Shown: positions 35,093 through 44,490, numbered from the stretch's first letter. The stretch: 64,000 bases of DNA from JASLDZ01 sp038226305 (GCA_038226305.1 JBBRQN010000012.1:1-64000); one strand, 5' to 3'. Made by a program: numbers and translations. Notes: a model not told the origin generated them from the letters alone.

Positions 35093-35934
35093 GCGGTCCA
35101 GCTCGCCTTGCGCTTGCCCAGGAAGGCGGCGACGCCTTCGCGCCCCTCCTCGCTCACCCGCTGGGCGGCGATGCGGCGGGCGGTGAGGTCCAGAAGGTCG
35201 CGGTCGATGTCACGCCCCGCCACCTCGGCGACGAGCCTTTTCGACGCGGCGACGGCCCCCGGCGCGCAGGCGGCCTGGCCGTGGGCGATGGCCCGGGCGG
35301 CATCGTGCAGGGACGCGGCGTCAGCGACCACCCGCTCCACCAGCCCCAGCCGCTGCGCCTCCTCCGCCCCGAAGCGCGCGCCCGTGGCGAACAGCGCCCG
35401 CGAGGCCCGGGGGCCGATCGCCTGGATCACGTAGGGGCTGATCACAGCGGGGATGAGCCCCAATTTCACCTCGGAAAAGCTGAAGAGCGCGTCGGGCGTG
35501 GCCAGGGCCATGTCGCAGGCGCAGGCCAGCCCGGCCCCGCCCCCGAACGCCGGCCCCTCGACCAGCGCCACGGTGAGCTGCGGCAGATCCCACAGGCCCT
35601 TCAGCATCCGGGCGAGCTCCAGCGAGTCCTCCCGGTTCTGGCTCTCGTCGAACTCCGCCGCGTCGCGCATCCAGTTCAGGTCGGCCCCGGCGCAGAACGC
35701 CCCGCCGACGCCGCGGATGAATACCGTGCGCACGTGCTCGGAGGCCTTGAGCGTGGTGAACACCTCGGTGAGCGCGCCGATCATCTCGGAGTCGAACGCG
35801 TTCTTCCGCCCCGGCCGGTTCAGGTTCACCACCGCCACCCCCGCATGGGTCGCCTCCATCACGACGGACGAGCCCTGCAGCTCCCCGGTGGGGAAGACGA
35901 TGTCTGTGAACGGCGTGGCGATGGGGTCGGTCAT
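35089..35934 (-). CDS. liuC: Enoyl-CoA hydratase/isomerase, probable methylglutaconyl-CoA hydratase
   Basis: This is a crotonase-fold enzyme of 281 residues from ATG 35934, with AGGAAG about 8 bases upstream. The oxyanion-hole segment FIRGVGGAFCAGADLNWMRD and the second signature VEGPAFGGGAGLACACDMALA are intact, with acid FSEVKLGLIPAVISPYV following. Placement between MCC beta and the amidohydrolase suggests hydration of 3-methylglutaconyl-CoA, the step after the carboxylase in leucine degradation. Crotonase paralogues are hard to assign by sequence alone. It overlaps the amidohydrolase by 4 bp and follows mccB by 50 bp. Confidence 0.88.
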   Translation of the reverse strand: MTDPIATPFTDIVFPTGELQGSSVVMEATHAGVAVVNLNRPGRKNAFDSEMIGALTEVFTTLKASEHVRTVFIRGVGGAFCAGADLNWMRDAAEFDESQNREDSLELARMLKGLWDLPQLTVALVEGPAFGGGAGLACACDMALATPDALFSFSEVKLGLIPAVISPYVIQAIGPRASRALFATGARFGAEEAQRLGLVERVVADAASLHDAARAIAHGQAACAPGAVAASKRLVAEVAGRDIDRDLLDLTARRIAAQRVSEEGREGVAAFLGKRKASWTA

Positions 35935-35984
35935 GGGAACTTCCTGCGTTTCATGAGCAACGCGCGCAACCTGACTTCGTCGTC

Positions 35985-37586
35985 CTACATCCTGAACAGG
36001 CCGAACTTCGGCTCGGCGATGGGGGCGTTGAGGCACGCGCTGAGGCCCAGGCCTATGACGTCGCGCGTCTGAGCGGGGTCGATGATGCCGTCGTCCCACA
36101 TTCGGGCGGTGGCGAAGTAGGGTTCGCCTTCGGTCTCGTATTTCTGGCGCACGGGGGCCTTGAAGGCTTCGGCCTCCTCCGGCGTCCATTTGTCGGCGTC
36201 GCGGTGCACGGTGGCGAGGACCGAGGCGGCCTGCTCGCCGCCCATGACGCTGATGCGGGCGTTCGGCCACGTCCAGAGGAAGCGGGGCGAGTAGGCCCGG
36301 CCGCACATGCCGTAGTTCCCGGCGCCGAAGCTGCCGCCGATGATGACGGTGAGCTTGGGCACGTTGGCCGTCGCCACGGCGGTGACCATCTTGGCCCCGT
36401 CCTTGGCGATGCCCCCCGCCTCGTACTTCCCGCCCACCATGAAGCCACTGATGTTCTGCAGGAACAGGAGCGGAATCTTCCGCTGGCAGGCCAGCTCGAT
36501 GAAGTGCGCGGCCTTCTGCGCGCTTTCGCTGAAGAGCACGCCGTTGTTGGCCAGGATGGCCACCGGCATCCCCCACACATGCGCGAAGCCGGTCACCAGC
36601 GTCGTGCCGTAGAGCGCCTTGAACTCATCGAACTCCGACCCGTCGACGATCCGCGCGATCACCTCGCGCACGTCGTAGGGCGCGCGCACGTCCTGCGGGA
36701 TCACGCCGTAGAGTTCGGCGGCGTCGAACGCCGGAGGCCGCGGGTCGCTCTTCACGCCCGAGCCAATCTGCGCCCGTGTCACGGGCCCGAGCCGCGCCAC
36801 GATGGAGCGCACGATGGAGAGCGCGTGCTCGTCGTTCTCCGCCACGTGATCCACCACGCCTGAGCGGCGGCCGTGCGTGTCGGCGCCGCCAAGCTCCTCC
36901 GCTGAGATGATCTCCCCCGTGGCGGCCTTCACCAAGGGCGGGCCGGCCAGGAAGATCGTGCCCTGGTTGCGCACGATCACCGTCTCGTCGCTCATCGCCG
37001 GAACGTAGGCGCCGCCCGCGGTGCAGCTGCCCATCACGCAGGCGATCTGAGCGATGCCCTGCGCGCTCATGTTGGCCTGGTTGTAGAAGATGCGGCCGAA
37101 GTGGTCGCGATCAGGGAACACTTCGGCCTGGTGCGGCAGGTTCGCACCGCCCGAGTCCACGAGGTAGACGCAGGGCAGGCGGTTCTGCATCGCCACCTCC
37201 TGCGCGCGCAGGTGCTTCTTCACCGTCTCCGGGAAATAGGCGCCGCCCTTCACGGTGGGGTCGTTGCAGACGATCACGACCTCCCGGCCGCTGACCCGCC
37301 CCACACCGGTGATGATCCCGGCTCCCGGCGCTTCAGCCCCGTGCAGGCCGTGGGCGGCGAGAGGGTTCAGTTCGAGGAACGGCGAGCCGGGGTCGAGCAG
37401 GCGCTCCACCCGGTCGCGGGGCAGGAGCTTGCCGCGGGCGGTGTGGCGGTCGCGCGAGCCCTGCGGCCCGCCGAGCGCGGCCTTGGCCGTGTGCTCGCGC
37501 AAGGCGGCGGTGAGCTCGCGGTTCACGCGGGCGTTGGCGAGGAAGGCGTCCGAGTTCGGCTGAACGGCGCTGGTCAGCTTGGGCAT
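35985..37586 (-). CDS. mccB: Methylcrotonoyl-CoA carboxylase beta (carboxyltransferase) subunit
   Basis: The 533-residue acyl-CoA carboxyltransferase has MCC-type features: RDRHTARGKLLPRDRVERLLD, then CVYLVDSGGANLPHQAEVFPDRDHFG. The PLLFLQNISGFMVGGKYEAGGIAKDGAKM stretch follows, which is diagnostic of MCC rather than propionyl-CoA carboxylase. GAGNYGMCGRAYSPRFLWTWPNA also fits MCC beta. With mccA it converts 3-methylcrotonyl-CoA to 3-methylglutaconyl-CoA in leucine degradation. ATG 37586 gives family length. It heads the minus-strand operon mccB-liuC-amidohydrolase-DUF3667-mccA-DUF1489; isovaleryl-CoA dehydrogenase and HMG-CoA lyase are not in the window. Confidence 0.94.
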   Translation of the reverse strand: MPKLTSAVQPNSDAFLANARVNRELTAALREHTAKAALGGPQGSRDRHTARGKLLPRDRVERLLDPGSPFLELNPLAAHGLHGAEAPGAGIITGVGRVSGREVVIVCNDPTVKGGAYFPETVKKHLRAQEVAMQNRLPCVYLVDSGGANLPHQAEVFPDRDHFGRIFYNQANMSAQGIAQIACVMGSCTAGGAYVPAMSDETVIVRNQGTIFLAGPPLVKAATGEIISAEELGGADTHGRRSGVVDHVAENDEHALSIVRSIVARLGPVTRAQIGSGVKSDPRPPAFDAAELYGVIPQDVRAPYDVREVIARIVDGSEFDEFKALYGTTLVTGFAHVWGMPVAILANNGVLFSESAQKAAHFIELACQRKIPLLFLQNISGFMVGGKYEAGGIAKDGAKMVTAVATANVPKLTVIIGGSFGAGNYGMCGRAYSPRFLWTWPNARISVMGGEQAASVLATVHRDADKWTPEEAEAFKAPVRQKYETEGEPYFATARMWDDGIIDPAQTRDVIGLGLSACLNAPIAEPKFGLFRM

Positions 37587-37701
37587 GGTGCGGGTTAGCG
37601 CGTCTCCCCCGCGGTGCAAAGCAGAGGCGCGGAAGTTCGCAGCATGACGCTCCACACTGCCCCCTCGCGACTCGCACCCGTCGGCGTAAGCTGTGCCGCA
37701 G

Positions 37702-39537
37702 ATGGACCCCGCCCACGACGACGACATCACGCCCGTTGAGGCCACCGCCGCCGAGGCCCAGGCCCGTCGCGATGCCGCCCATGTGAGCCCCCTCGCCCGC
37801 CTGTTCTTCGGCCGACGCCCCGTGCGCGGGGTGAACGGCTTCGCGCTTCCGGGCGGCAAGCGCCTGTTCCAGCCGGGCGACCCGGCCGACGTGTTCTACA
37901 TGCTGCGTTCGGGGCGCCTCGCCGTGACCCGCCAGCACGAGGGCCGGGCTCCGCAGGTGCTCGGCTTCATCCGGCCCGGCGAGCCCGTGGGCGAGATGGC
38001 GCTGATCGTGGGGGGCGAGCACTCGGCCACCGCCGTGGCGCTGCGCGACAGCTGGATCCTGGCCCTGCCGCGAGAGCTGTTCATGCTGGAGGCGCGGCGT
38101 CGCCCCGGGGTGATGGGCGAGCTGGCCAGCCTTGCGGTCACCCGCTCGCGCCAGCTTCTGCATGCGGGCGCCGGGAGCGAGCGCGGCGGGTCGAGCGCCG
38201 CGAGCGAGCCTTCGGTGTTCGGCCTCACCTCGCTCATGCCCGAGGCGCCGGCCCGCCCTCTGGCCGAACGGCTGGCGCAGCGGCTGCGTGCCGAGGGTCG
38301 CACGGTGGCGGTGGTCGGCGCAGAGGGCCTCGCCATGACCGCCGAGCAGGGCAGCGCCATGGAGGAGGCCCACGACCTCGTGCTCATGGCCGCCGAGGCC
38401 GACGAGACCGAATGGCGCGCCGTGTGCGACCGGCAGGTGGACCAGCAGATGCTCGTCGGCCGCGCGGGGCTGCGTCCTCCCGCGTCAGCCTCCGGCCACC
38501 CCTGCGACGGGGAGCCGCGGCGCGAGGGCCGCAACGTCGATCTGATCCTCCTGCATCCGCACGACGGCTATTACGGCCGCGACGGACAGGCGTGGGTGGA
38601 CGCGGTGGGGGCCCAGCGCCTGTTCCACCAGCGCGACGGCGCCCCTTCGGATCTCGCCCGGCTGGCGCGGGTGATCACGGGCACCTCGGTCGGCCTCGTG
38701 CTCTCGGGCGGGGGGGCGCGGGCCTATGCCCACATCGGCGCAGTGCGGGCCATGCGCGAGATGGGCCATCCCATCGACTTCATCGGCGGCGCCAGCATGG
38801 GCGCCATCATCGGCGCGGGCGTCGCCATGGGCTGGGACGATCGCGAGCTCGATGAGCGCATGCGCGCGTCCTTCGTGGACTCCAGCCCCGTGGGCGACAT
38901 CTCCTTCCCGATGATCTCCATGAGCGGCGGCAAGCGGGTGCGCATGCGCCTGCGCGAGCAGTTCGGAGAGCGCGAGTTCGCCGATCTGGAGCTGCCGTTC
39001 TTCTGCGTCTCCTCAAACCTGACCACCGGCCTGCCGCGGGTGCACCGCTCGGGGCGGGTGCACCGGGCGCTGCGGGCCTCGTCCGCCCTCCCCGGCGTGC
39101 TGCCCCCCGTCATTGAGGACGGGGACGTGCTTGTGGACGGGGGCATTCTGCGAAACCTGCCCACCGACGTGATGCGCGAGACCCAGCGCGGCCCGGTGAT
39201 CGGCATCGACGTGGCGCTCACCGACGAGCTGAACGCCGACGACGTGGCCCGCCCGCCCTCGCTCTGGAAGTGGATCGCCAGCGGCATGTGGCGCAAGGGG
39301 CCGCCGATCGTGGCGCTGCTGATCCGCTCGGCCACTGTCACCACCCACCGGGAGTTCGCGGCCGCCCGGGAAGCCTCGGACCTTCTCATCACCCCCATGA
39401 TCGAAGGCGTCGACCTGCAGGACTGGAAGGCCTACGCCCCTGCCGTCGAGGCGGGATACCGCGCCATGAACGAGGCGCTGGAGGGGCTCGACATGCCCCT
39501 GACCGAGCTTCGCCACCGCCCGCCGACACCCATGTGA
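37702..39537 (+). CDS. Patatin-like phospholipase with N-terminal cyclic-nucleotide-binding domain
   Basis: This 611-residue protein is organised like neuropathy target esterase. A cNMP-binding fold spans about 45-150 (LFQPGDPADVFYMLRSGRLAV, RPGEPVGEMALIVGGEHSATAVAL), then a linker and a patatin domain from about 325. The patatin elements are the oxyanion loop LSGGGARAYAHIGAV, nucleophile Ser365 in GGASMG, and catalytic Asp479 in VDGG. It should hydrolyse phospholipid or lysophospholipid acyl esters, perhaps under cyclic nucleotide control. The phosphate-cassette Arg-Ser/Thr pair of true cNMP binders is not obvious, so ligand binding is uncertain. A GTG start at 37693 is possible. Confidence 0.9.
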   Translation: MDPAHDDDITPVEATAAEAQARRDAAHVSPLARLFFGRRPVRGVNGFALPGGKRLFQPGDPADVFYMLRSGRLAVTRQHEGRAPQVLGFIRPGEPVGEMALIVGGEHSATAVALRDSWILALPRELFMLEARRRPGVMGELASLAVTRSRQLLHAGAGSERGGSSAASEPSVFGLTSLMPEAPARPLAERLAQRLRAEGRTVAVVGAEGLAMTAEQGSAMEEAHDLVLMAAEADETEWRAVCDRQVDQQMLVGRAGLRPPASASGHPCDGEPRREGRNVDLILLHPHDGYYGRDGQAWVDAVGAQRLFHQRDGAPSDLARLARVITGTSVGLVLSGGGARAYAHIGAVRAMREMGHPIDFIGGASMGAIIGAGVAMGWDDRELDERMRASFVDSSPVGDISFPMISMSGGKRVRMRLREQFGEREFADLELPFFCVSSNLTTGLPRVHRSGRVHRALRASSALPGVLPPVIEDGDVLVDGGILRNLPTDVMRETQRGPVIGIDVALTDELNADDVARPPSLWKWIASGMWRKGPPIVALLIRSATVTTHREFAAAREASDLLITPMIEGVDLQDWKAYAPAVEAGYRAMNEALEGLDMPLTELRHRPPTPM

Positions 39538-39624
39538 TCAGGGCGATTTGAACACTGACCAGTTGAACTGAACTCCGTCACCGTCCAGCTTGGCTCTGAC
39601 GAATGGCGGGCTGGGGATACGGCG

Positions 39625-40647
39625 ATGGCGGATCAGGTTCTGGTGACGGGGGGCTCTGGCTTCATCGGCGGCTGGTGCATCGCGAAGCTGCTCGGCGCGG
39701 GCTACACCGTGCGCACCACCGTTCGCGACCTGAAGCGCGAGGCCGAGGTGCGCGGCGCCATCGGATCGGTGGAGCCCTCAGCGCTGGACCCGCAGCGCCT
39801 GAGCTTCCACGTGGCCTCGCTGGATTCAGACACCGGCTGGGCTGAAGCGACGGCGGGCTGCCGCTATGTGCTGCACGTGGCCTCGCCCGTTCCGGCCGTG
39901 CAGCCGAAGGATCCGGATGACCTGATCCGTCCCGCCCGCGACGGCGCCCTGCGAGCCCTGAAGGCTGCGGTGGAGGCGGGGGTGGAGCGCGTGGTCATGA
40001 CATCCTCCGTCGCCGCCATCGGCGAAAGCGGCCGCGAGGGCGTGAAGGACGAGAACGACTGGACCGACCTCAGCTTGCCAGACGTGACCCCCTACTCGCA
40101 GTCGAAGACCATCGCCGAGCGGGCAGCGAGAGACTGGATGACGGCCAACGGCGGCTCCACGACGCTCGCAACCGTGAACCCCGTCGTAGTGCTCGGCCCG
40201 GTGATGTCGGGAGATTTCTCCGCCTCGGTCCAGGTCGTCTCGCGGATGCTGGACGGGAAGCTGCCCGGCGTGCCCAACCTAGGCTTCAACCTCGTTGACG
40301 TGCGCGACGTGGCCGACCTGCACGTCCTGGCCATGACCGCGCCTCAAGCCGCGGGGGGCCGCTACATCGCCGCATCGGACTACCTGTGGATGGAGGGCGT
40401 GGCCGAGATCCTGCGCGCGAACCTGCCGGAACTCGCGGCCAAGGTGCCCACCCGCAAACTGCCCGACTGGCTGGTGCGGCTCGTCTCGGTGTTCGATCCC
40501 GCCCTAAAAAGCGTCACAGGCGGCCTCTCCCGCAAGCGCGAGTTCTCCTCCGCCAGGGCGCAGTCGGAACTCGGCTGGCGTCCCCGTTCCGCGGAGGAGT
40601 CGGTGATCGCCGCGGGCCGCAGCCTGATCGCCCACGGGGTGGTGTGA
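39625..40647 (+). CDS. NAD(P)-dependent epimerase/dehydratase-type reductase (first of a tandem pair)
   Basis: This is an extended short-chain dehydrogenase of 340 residues, dihydroflavonol-4-reductase-like. The nucleotide motif is TGGSGFIGGW (8-17), the SDR Ser is in VVMTSSVAAIG, and the Tyr-x3-Lys pair is in YSQSK. Relatives reduce carbonyls such as methylglyoxal or flavonols; the substrate here is unknown. The following gene is a close paralogue, sharing near-identical N-termini and C-terminal repeats (GWRPRSAEESV against DWHPRPQEESI). The pair overlaps by 1 bp (TGATG), so they are co-translated. Confidence 0.88.
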   Translation: MADQVLVTGGSGFIGGWCIAKLLGAGYTVRTTVRDLKREAEVRGAIGSVEPSALDPQRLSFHVASLDSDTGWAEATAGCRYVLHVASPVPAVQPKDPDDLIRPARDGALRALKAAVEAGVERVVMTSSVAAIGESGREGVKDENDWTDLSLPDVTPYSQSKTIAERAARDWMTANGGSTTLATVNPVVVLGPVMSGDFSASVQVVSRMLDGKLPGVPNLGFNLVDVRDVADLHVLAMTAPQAAGGRYIAASDYLWMEGVAEILRANLPELAAKVPTRKLPDWLVRLVSVFDPALKSVTGGLSRKREFSSARAQSELGWRPRSAEESVIAAGRSLIAHGVV

Positions 40648-41687
40648 TGACCGACAGCGTTCTCGTCACCGGCGGCTCGGGCTTTGTCGCCGGCTGGTGC
40701 ATCGAGCGCCTGCTGAGCGCGGGCTACGCCGTGAACGCCACGGTGCGCGATCTGAACAAGGCGCCCGCCGCCCGTGCCCAGATCGCCGCCCTGTGCCCCG
40801 CCGCCGCCGACCCGGAGCGGCTGAAGTTCTTCGCCGCCGACCTCATGGCCGATGATGGCTGGGCGCAGGCGGTGGCGGGCTGCCGCTACGTCCTGCACGT
40901 CGCTTCCCCCCTGTCGCCCCCGGCTTCCAGCGACGAGGACGCCTTCATCCGCCCCGCCCGCGAGGGCACCCTGCGGGTGGTGAAGGCCGCCGTGGATGCC
41001 GGGGTGGAGCGGATCGTCATCACCTCGTCGATGGCCGCCGTCGCCTATGGCCATCCGAAGGCGCGCTATCGGAACGGCCCACCTTTCACCGGCGACGACT
41101 GGACCGACCCGAAGGGCGGCGACACCTCCGCCTACGTCCGCTCCAAGACCCTCGCCGAGAAGGCCGCGTGGGATTTCATCGCCGAGCACGGCGGCAAGAC
41201 GCAGCTTGCGGTGGTGAACCCCGCCGGCATCTTCGGCCCGGCGATGGGGCCGGACTTTTCGGACTCGCTGCAGATCGTCGCCCGCCTGCTCAACGGCAAG
41301 ATGCCCGGCCTGCCGCCCATCGGCTTCAGCGTGGTGGACGTGCGCGACCTGGCCGACCTGCACCTCCTCGCGATGACGAAGCCGGAGGCCGCCGGAAAGC
41401 GCTTCCCCGCGGGCGGCCAGTTCCTGTGGTTCGCAGACATCGCCGACATCCTGCGGGAGGAGCTGCCGCCGGAAATGACCGCCAAGGTCCCCACCCGCAC
41501 CCTGCCCGCCCCCATGCTGCGCATCGTCGCCCTGTGGGACGGGCAGGTCCGCCAGCTCGTCCACTCGCTGAACCTGAAGCGCGAAATGAGCCAGGACGCC
41601 GCCTTCGCCCTGGACTGGCACCCCCGCCCGCAGGAGGAGTCGATCCGCGACACCGCGCTGAGCCTGAAGGCGGTGGGGGCGGTTTAG
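40647..41687 (+). CDS. NAD(P)-dependent epimerase/dehydratase-type reductase (second of a tandem pair)
   Basis: This 346-residue extended SDR starts with ATG 40647 inside the stop of its upstream paralogue. It has TGGSGFVAGW for nucleotide binding, Ser in VITSSMAAVA, and Tyr-x3-Lys in YVRSK. The order of segments is the same as in the preceding protein, with VLHVASP, NPAGIFGPAMG and FSVVDVRDLADLHLLAM. A tandem duplication followed by divergence is the simplest reading. The substrate is unknown. About 100 bp separate it from fumC. Confidence 0.88.
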   Translation: MTDSVLVTGGSGFVAGWCIERLLSAGYAVNATVRDLNKAPAARAQIAALCPAAADPERLKFFAADLMADDGWAQAVAGCRYVLHVASPLSPPASSDEDAFIRPAREGTLRVVKAAVDAGVERIVITSSMAAVAYGHPKARYRNGPPFTGDDWTDPKGGDTSAYVRSKTLAEKAAWDFIAEHGGKTQLAVVNPAGIFGPAMGPDFSDSLQIVARLLNGKMPGLPPIGFSVVDVRDLADLHLLAMTKPEAAGKRFPAGGQFLWFADIADILREELPPEMTAKVPTRTLPAPMLRIVALWDGQVRQLVHSLNLKREMSQDAAFALDWHPRPQEESIRDTALSLKAVGAV

Positions 41688-41789
41688 CGGCCTCACGGCG
41701 CCGACGGCCGAAAACCGGCGTGGCGGGTTCCGTGAAGCCGGGGCGATGGGCTAAGCCTCCCCCGCGCCCACCCGCCGGAGACCACCGCC

Positions 41790-43178
41790 TTGCCGACCCG
41801 TACCGAGACCGACACCTTCGGCCCCATAGAGGTGGAGAGCAGCCGCTACTGGGGGGCGCAGAGCCAGCGCTCCATCGGCAACTTCAAGATCGGCTGGGAG
41901 CGTCAGCCCGCCTCGGTGATCCGGGGGCTCGGCGTCGTGAAGCGGGCGGCGGCCGAGGCCAACATGGCGCTGGGCCGGCTCGATCCGGCCGTGGGCGCCG
42001 CCATCGTGACCGCCGCGCAGGAGGTGATCGACGGCAAGCTCGACGCGCACTTCCCCCTGGTGGTCTGGCAGACGGGCTCGGGCACCCAGTCGAACATGAA
42101 CGCCAACGAGGTGATCTCGAACCGCGCCATCGAGGCCCTGGGCGGGGTGATGGGCTCCAAGTCGCCGGTGCATCCGAACGACCACGTGAACATGAGCCAG
42201 TCGTCCAACGACACCTACCCCACGGCCATGCACATCGCCTGCGCCGAGGAGACCGCGCGCGCGCTGCTGCCAGCGCTGGAGCACCTGCATGGGGCGCTGA
42301 ATGCCAAGTCCGAGCAGTTCGCCCACATCATCAAGATCGGCCGCACCCACACGCAGGACGCCACGCCCCTCACCCTCGGGCAGGAGTTCGGCGGCTACGC
42401 CCACCAGGTCGCCATGGGGATCGCCCGGGTGAAGCTGGCCCTGCCCGGCCTGTACGAACTGGCCCAGGGCGGCACGGCCGTCGGCACGGGGCTGAACGCT
42501 CCTGTCGGCTTCGCGGAGACCGTGGCCGAGCGCATCGCCGACATCACCGGCCTGCCCTTCGTGACCGCCCCCAACAAGTTCGAGGCCCTAGCCGCCCACG
42601 ACGCCATGGTGTTCGCCCACGGGGCCATGAACACGGTCGCGGCCAGCCTCTTCAAGATCGCCAACGACATCCGCTTTTTGGGCAGCGGCCCCCGCTCCGG
42701 CCTCGGCGAACTGGCCCTGCCGGAGAACGAGCCCGGCAGCTCCATCATGCCCGGCAAGGTCAACCCCACCCAGGCCGAAGCTCTGACCATGGTCTGCACC
42801 CGGGTGTTCGGCAACGAGACGACCATGACCTTCGCCGGCGCCTCCGGCCACTTCGAGCTGAACGTCTTCAACCCGGTGATGGCCTACAGCTTCCTGCAGT
42901 CGTGCAAGCTGTTGGCCGATGCGGCGGTCAGCTTCACCGACAACATGGTGGTCGGCATCGAGGCGCGGGAGGACAACATCAAGGCCGCGCTCGATCGTTC
43001 GCTGATGCTGGTGACGGCGCTGGCCCCGAAGATCGGCTACGACGCCGCCGCCAAGATCGCCAAGACCGCCCACAAGAACGGCAGCACTCTGCGCCAGGAA
43101 GCCGTCGGCGGCGGCTACGTCACCGACGCCGAGTTCGACGAGGTGGTTCGGCCCGAGAAGATGATCTCGCCGGGCTGA
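41790..43178 (+). CDS. fumC: Class II fumarate hydratase
   Basis: FumC interconverts fumarate and L-malate in the TCA cycle. The 462-residue protein is full length for the iron-independent class II enzyme. It has SRYWGAQSQRSIGNF near the start, WQTGSGTQSNMNANEVISNRA, the VHPNDHVNMSQSSNDTYPTAMH active-site segment, and the fumarase/aspartase signature GSSIMPGKVNP with the catalytic Ser. It follows the reductase pair by about 100 bp and precedes an ATPase gene by 44 bp. Confidence 0.97.
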   Translation: MPTRTETDTFGPIEVESSRYWGAQSQRSIGNFKIGWERQPASVIRGLGVVKRAAAEANMALGRLDPAVGAAIVTAAQEVIDGKLDAHFPLVVWQTGSGTQSNMNANEVISNRAIEALGGVMGSKSPVHPNDHVNMSQSSNDTYPTAMHIACAEETARALLPALEHLHGALNAKSEQFAHIIKIGRTHTQDATPLTLGQEFGGYAHQVAMGIARVKLALPGLYELAQGGTAVGTGLNAPVGFAETVAERIADITGLPFVTAPNKFEALAAHDAMVFAHGAMNTVAASLFKIANDIRFLGSGPRSGLGELALPENEPGSSIMPGKVNPTQAEALTMVCTRVFGNETTMTFAGASGHFELNVFNPVMAYSFLQSCKLLADAAVSFTDNMVVGIEAREDNIKAALDRSLMLVTALAPKIGYDAAAKIAKTAHKNGSTLRQEAVGGGYVTDAEFDEVVRPEKMISPG

Positions 43179-43222
43179 ACCCCGCTTTACAGCCGCCCCC
43201 CAGATCGCGTCATAGTTGAGCG

Positions 43223-43960
43223 ATGTCGTTGTTCAGCCCGGCCCAATACTGGCGCGAAGCCCGCTTTGAACGGCGGGAGGACTGGGACGACCACAGCTAT
43301 CCGTTCAACCTGCCCGTGCTGCGGGGGCTGGAGAGCCTTAAGCTGCACCCGAAGGTGACCTTCCTCGTGGGCGAGAACGGCTCGGGCAAGTCGACGCTCG
43401 TCGAGGCGCTGGCCGTGGCTTGGGGCTTCAACGCCGAGGGCGGCAGCCAGAACTTCAACTTCGGCACGCGGGACTCGCACTCGCCCCTCCACCGCTTCGT
43501 GCGGCCGATCCGCGGGGCGTTGCGGCCCCGTGACGGCTTCTTCCTGCGGGCGGAGAGCTTCTTCAACGCCGCCAGCTACATCGACGAGATCGGCGCCGGT
43601 GACAGCTACGGCGGCCTGTCCCTGCATGCCCAGTCGCACGGCGAGTCGTTCTTCGCCCTTTTCGACAACCGCTTCCGCGGCGACGGGCTCTACATCCTGG
43701 ACGAGCCGGAGGCGGCCCTCTCGCCCAGCCGGCAGCTGTCGTTCCTGGTGCGGATGCACGAGCTGATCCAGGCCCGGTCGCAGTTCATCGTCGCGACCCA
43801 CTCGCCGATCATCCTCGGCTACCCCGACGCCCTGATCTACCAGGCCTCGGCCAACGGCCTCGATGCCGTCGCCTATGAGGAGACCGAGACTTACCGCATC
43901 AGCCGAGGGTTCCTGAACCACCGGCAGGGCATGCTGAAGACCCTGCTGGAGGACGACTAG
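43223..43960 (+). CDS. AAA/ABC-type ATPase (COG3910-like)
   Basis: This 245-residue single-domain P-loop ATPase has Walker A GENGSGKST (49-57) and a GGLSLHAQSHGESF stretch replacing the usual ABC signature region. Walker B is LYILDEPEAALSPSRQ and the switch His lies in VATHSPIILGYPDA. It resembles the SbcC/OLD-like head ATPases of COG3910, whose role is unknown; there is no coil insert or nuclease domain. It stands between fumC and a convergent YccF gene, and no nuclease partner is beside it, so a defence role is not supported. Confidence 0.85.
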   Translation: MSLFSPAQYWREARFERREDWDDHSYPFNLPVLRGLESLKLHPKVTFLVGENGSGKSTLVEALAVAWGFNAEGGSQNFNFGTRDSHSPLHRFVRPIRGALRPRDGFFLRAESFFNAASYIDEIGAGDSYGGLSLHAQSHGESFFALFDNRFRGDGLYILDEPEAALSPSRQLSFLVRMHELIQARSQFIVATHSPIILGYPDALIYQASANGLDAVAYEETETYRISRGFLNHRQGMLKTLLEDD

Positions 43961-43972
43961 GCGCCCGCCTCC

Positions 43973-44365
43973 TCAGCGAACCCGCACCACCTCGCGGCCC
44001 ACCGGCGCGAAGGCCAGGGAGGCGAGTTGCAGGTCTTTGAAGGCGAAGGGCAGGCCGACGATGGTGATGCCCTCGACGAAGGCGGCGATCAGGTGGCTGA
44101 GGGCGATGTGCCAGCCGCCCACGATGAACCAGATCACGTTCAGAACCACCGACACGGGGCCGAGGAACGGCGCGTGGCCGCCCTCGCGCTCCACGATCTC
44201 CTTGCCGAAGGGCCAGAAGGCGAAGCCGGCGATGCGGAAGGCCGCGAACGTCCACGGCAGGCCCACGATCGTCAGCGCCATCAGGCAGCCGCCGAGGATC
44301 CACAGCAGGCCCGAGAGCCAGCCTCCGAGGATGAACCAGAGCACGTTCAGGATGAAGCGGATCAT
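43973..44365 (-). CDS. YccF domain inner-membrane protein
   Basis: The 130-residue membrane protein contains two copies of the YccF repeat: RFILNVLWFILGGWLSGLLW ... ALTIVGLPWTFAAFRI, and VVLNVIWFIVGGWHIALSHL ... GITIVGLPFAFKDLQL. The ITIVGLPF motif in each half is diagnostic. About four helices are expected. The function of the family is unknown. ATG 44365 was chosen for family length; 36 upstream in-frame codons look non-coding. It is convergent with the ATPase gene, 12 bp away. Confidence 0.9.
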   Translation of the reverse strand: MIRFILNVLWFILGGWLSGLLWILGGCLMALTIVGLPWTFAAFRIAGFAFWPFGKEIVEREGGHAPFLGPVSVVLNVIWFIVGGWHIALSHLIAAFVEGITIVGLPFAFKDLQLASLAFAPVGREVVRVR

Positions 44366-44490
44366 GCCACAGAGGTGGTCGCCCGGCCGATGACCGTCAA
44401 GCCGGGTGTCCGTTACATCGCGTTCAGGCGCAGTTGACGCCGGCCTAGCCCCTTGAAACCCTGCGCCCGGCAAGCCTGTGGAAGGTCGTC

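Noticed and set aside
41168..43219. 683-codon plus-strand frame
   Set aside because: Overlaps the second reductase and fumC in another frame. Arg/Pro/Gly-rich translation without motifs.
43223..43960. Single P-loop ATPase considered as a defence (OLD/Septu-like) component
   Set aside because: No nuclease, helicase or other partner is adjacent; neighbours are fumC and a YccF gene, and the protein lacks any extra domain.
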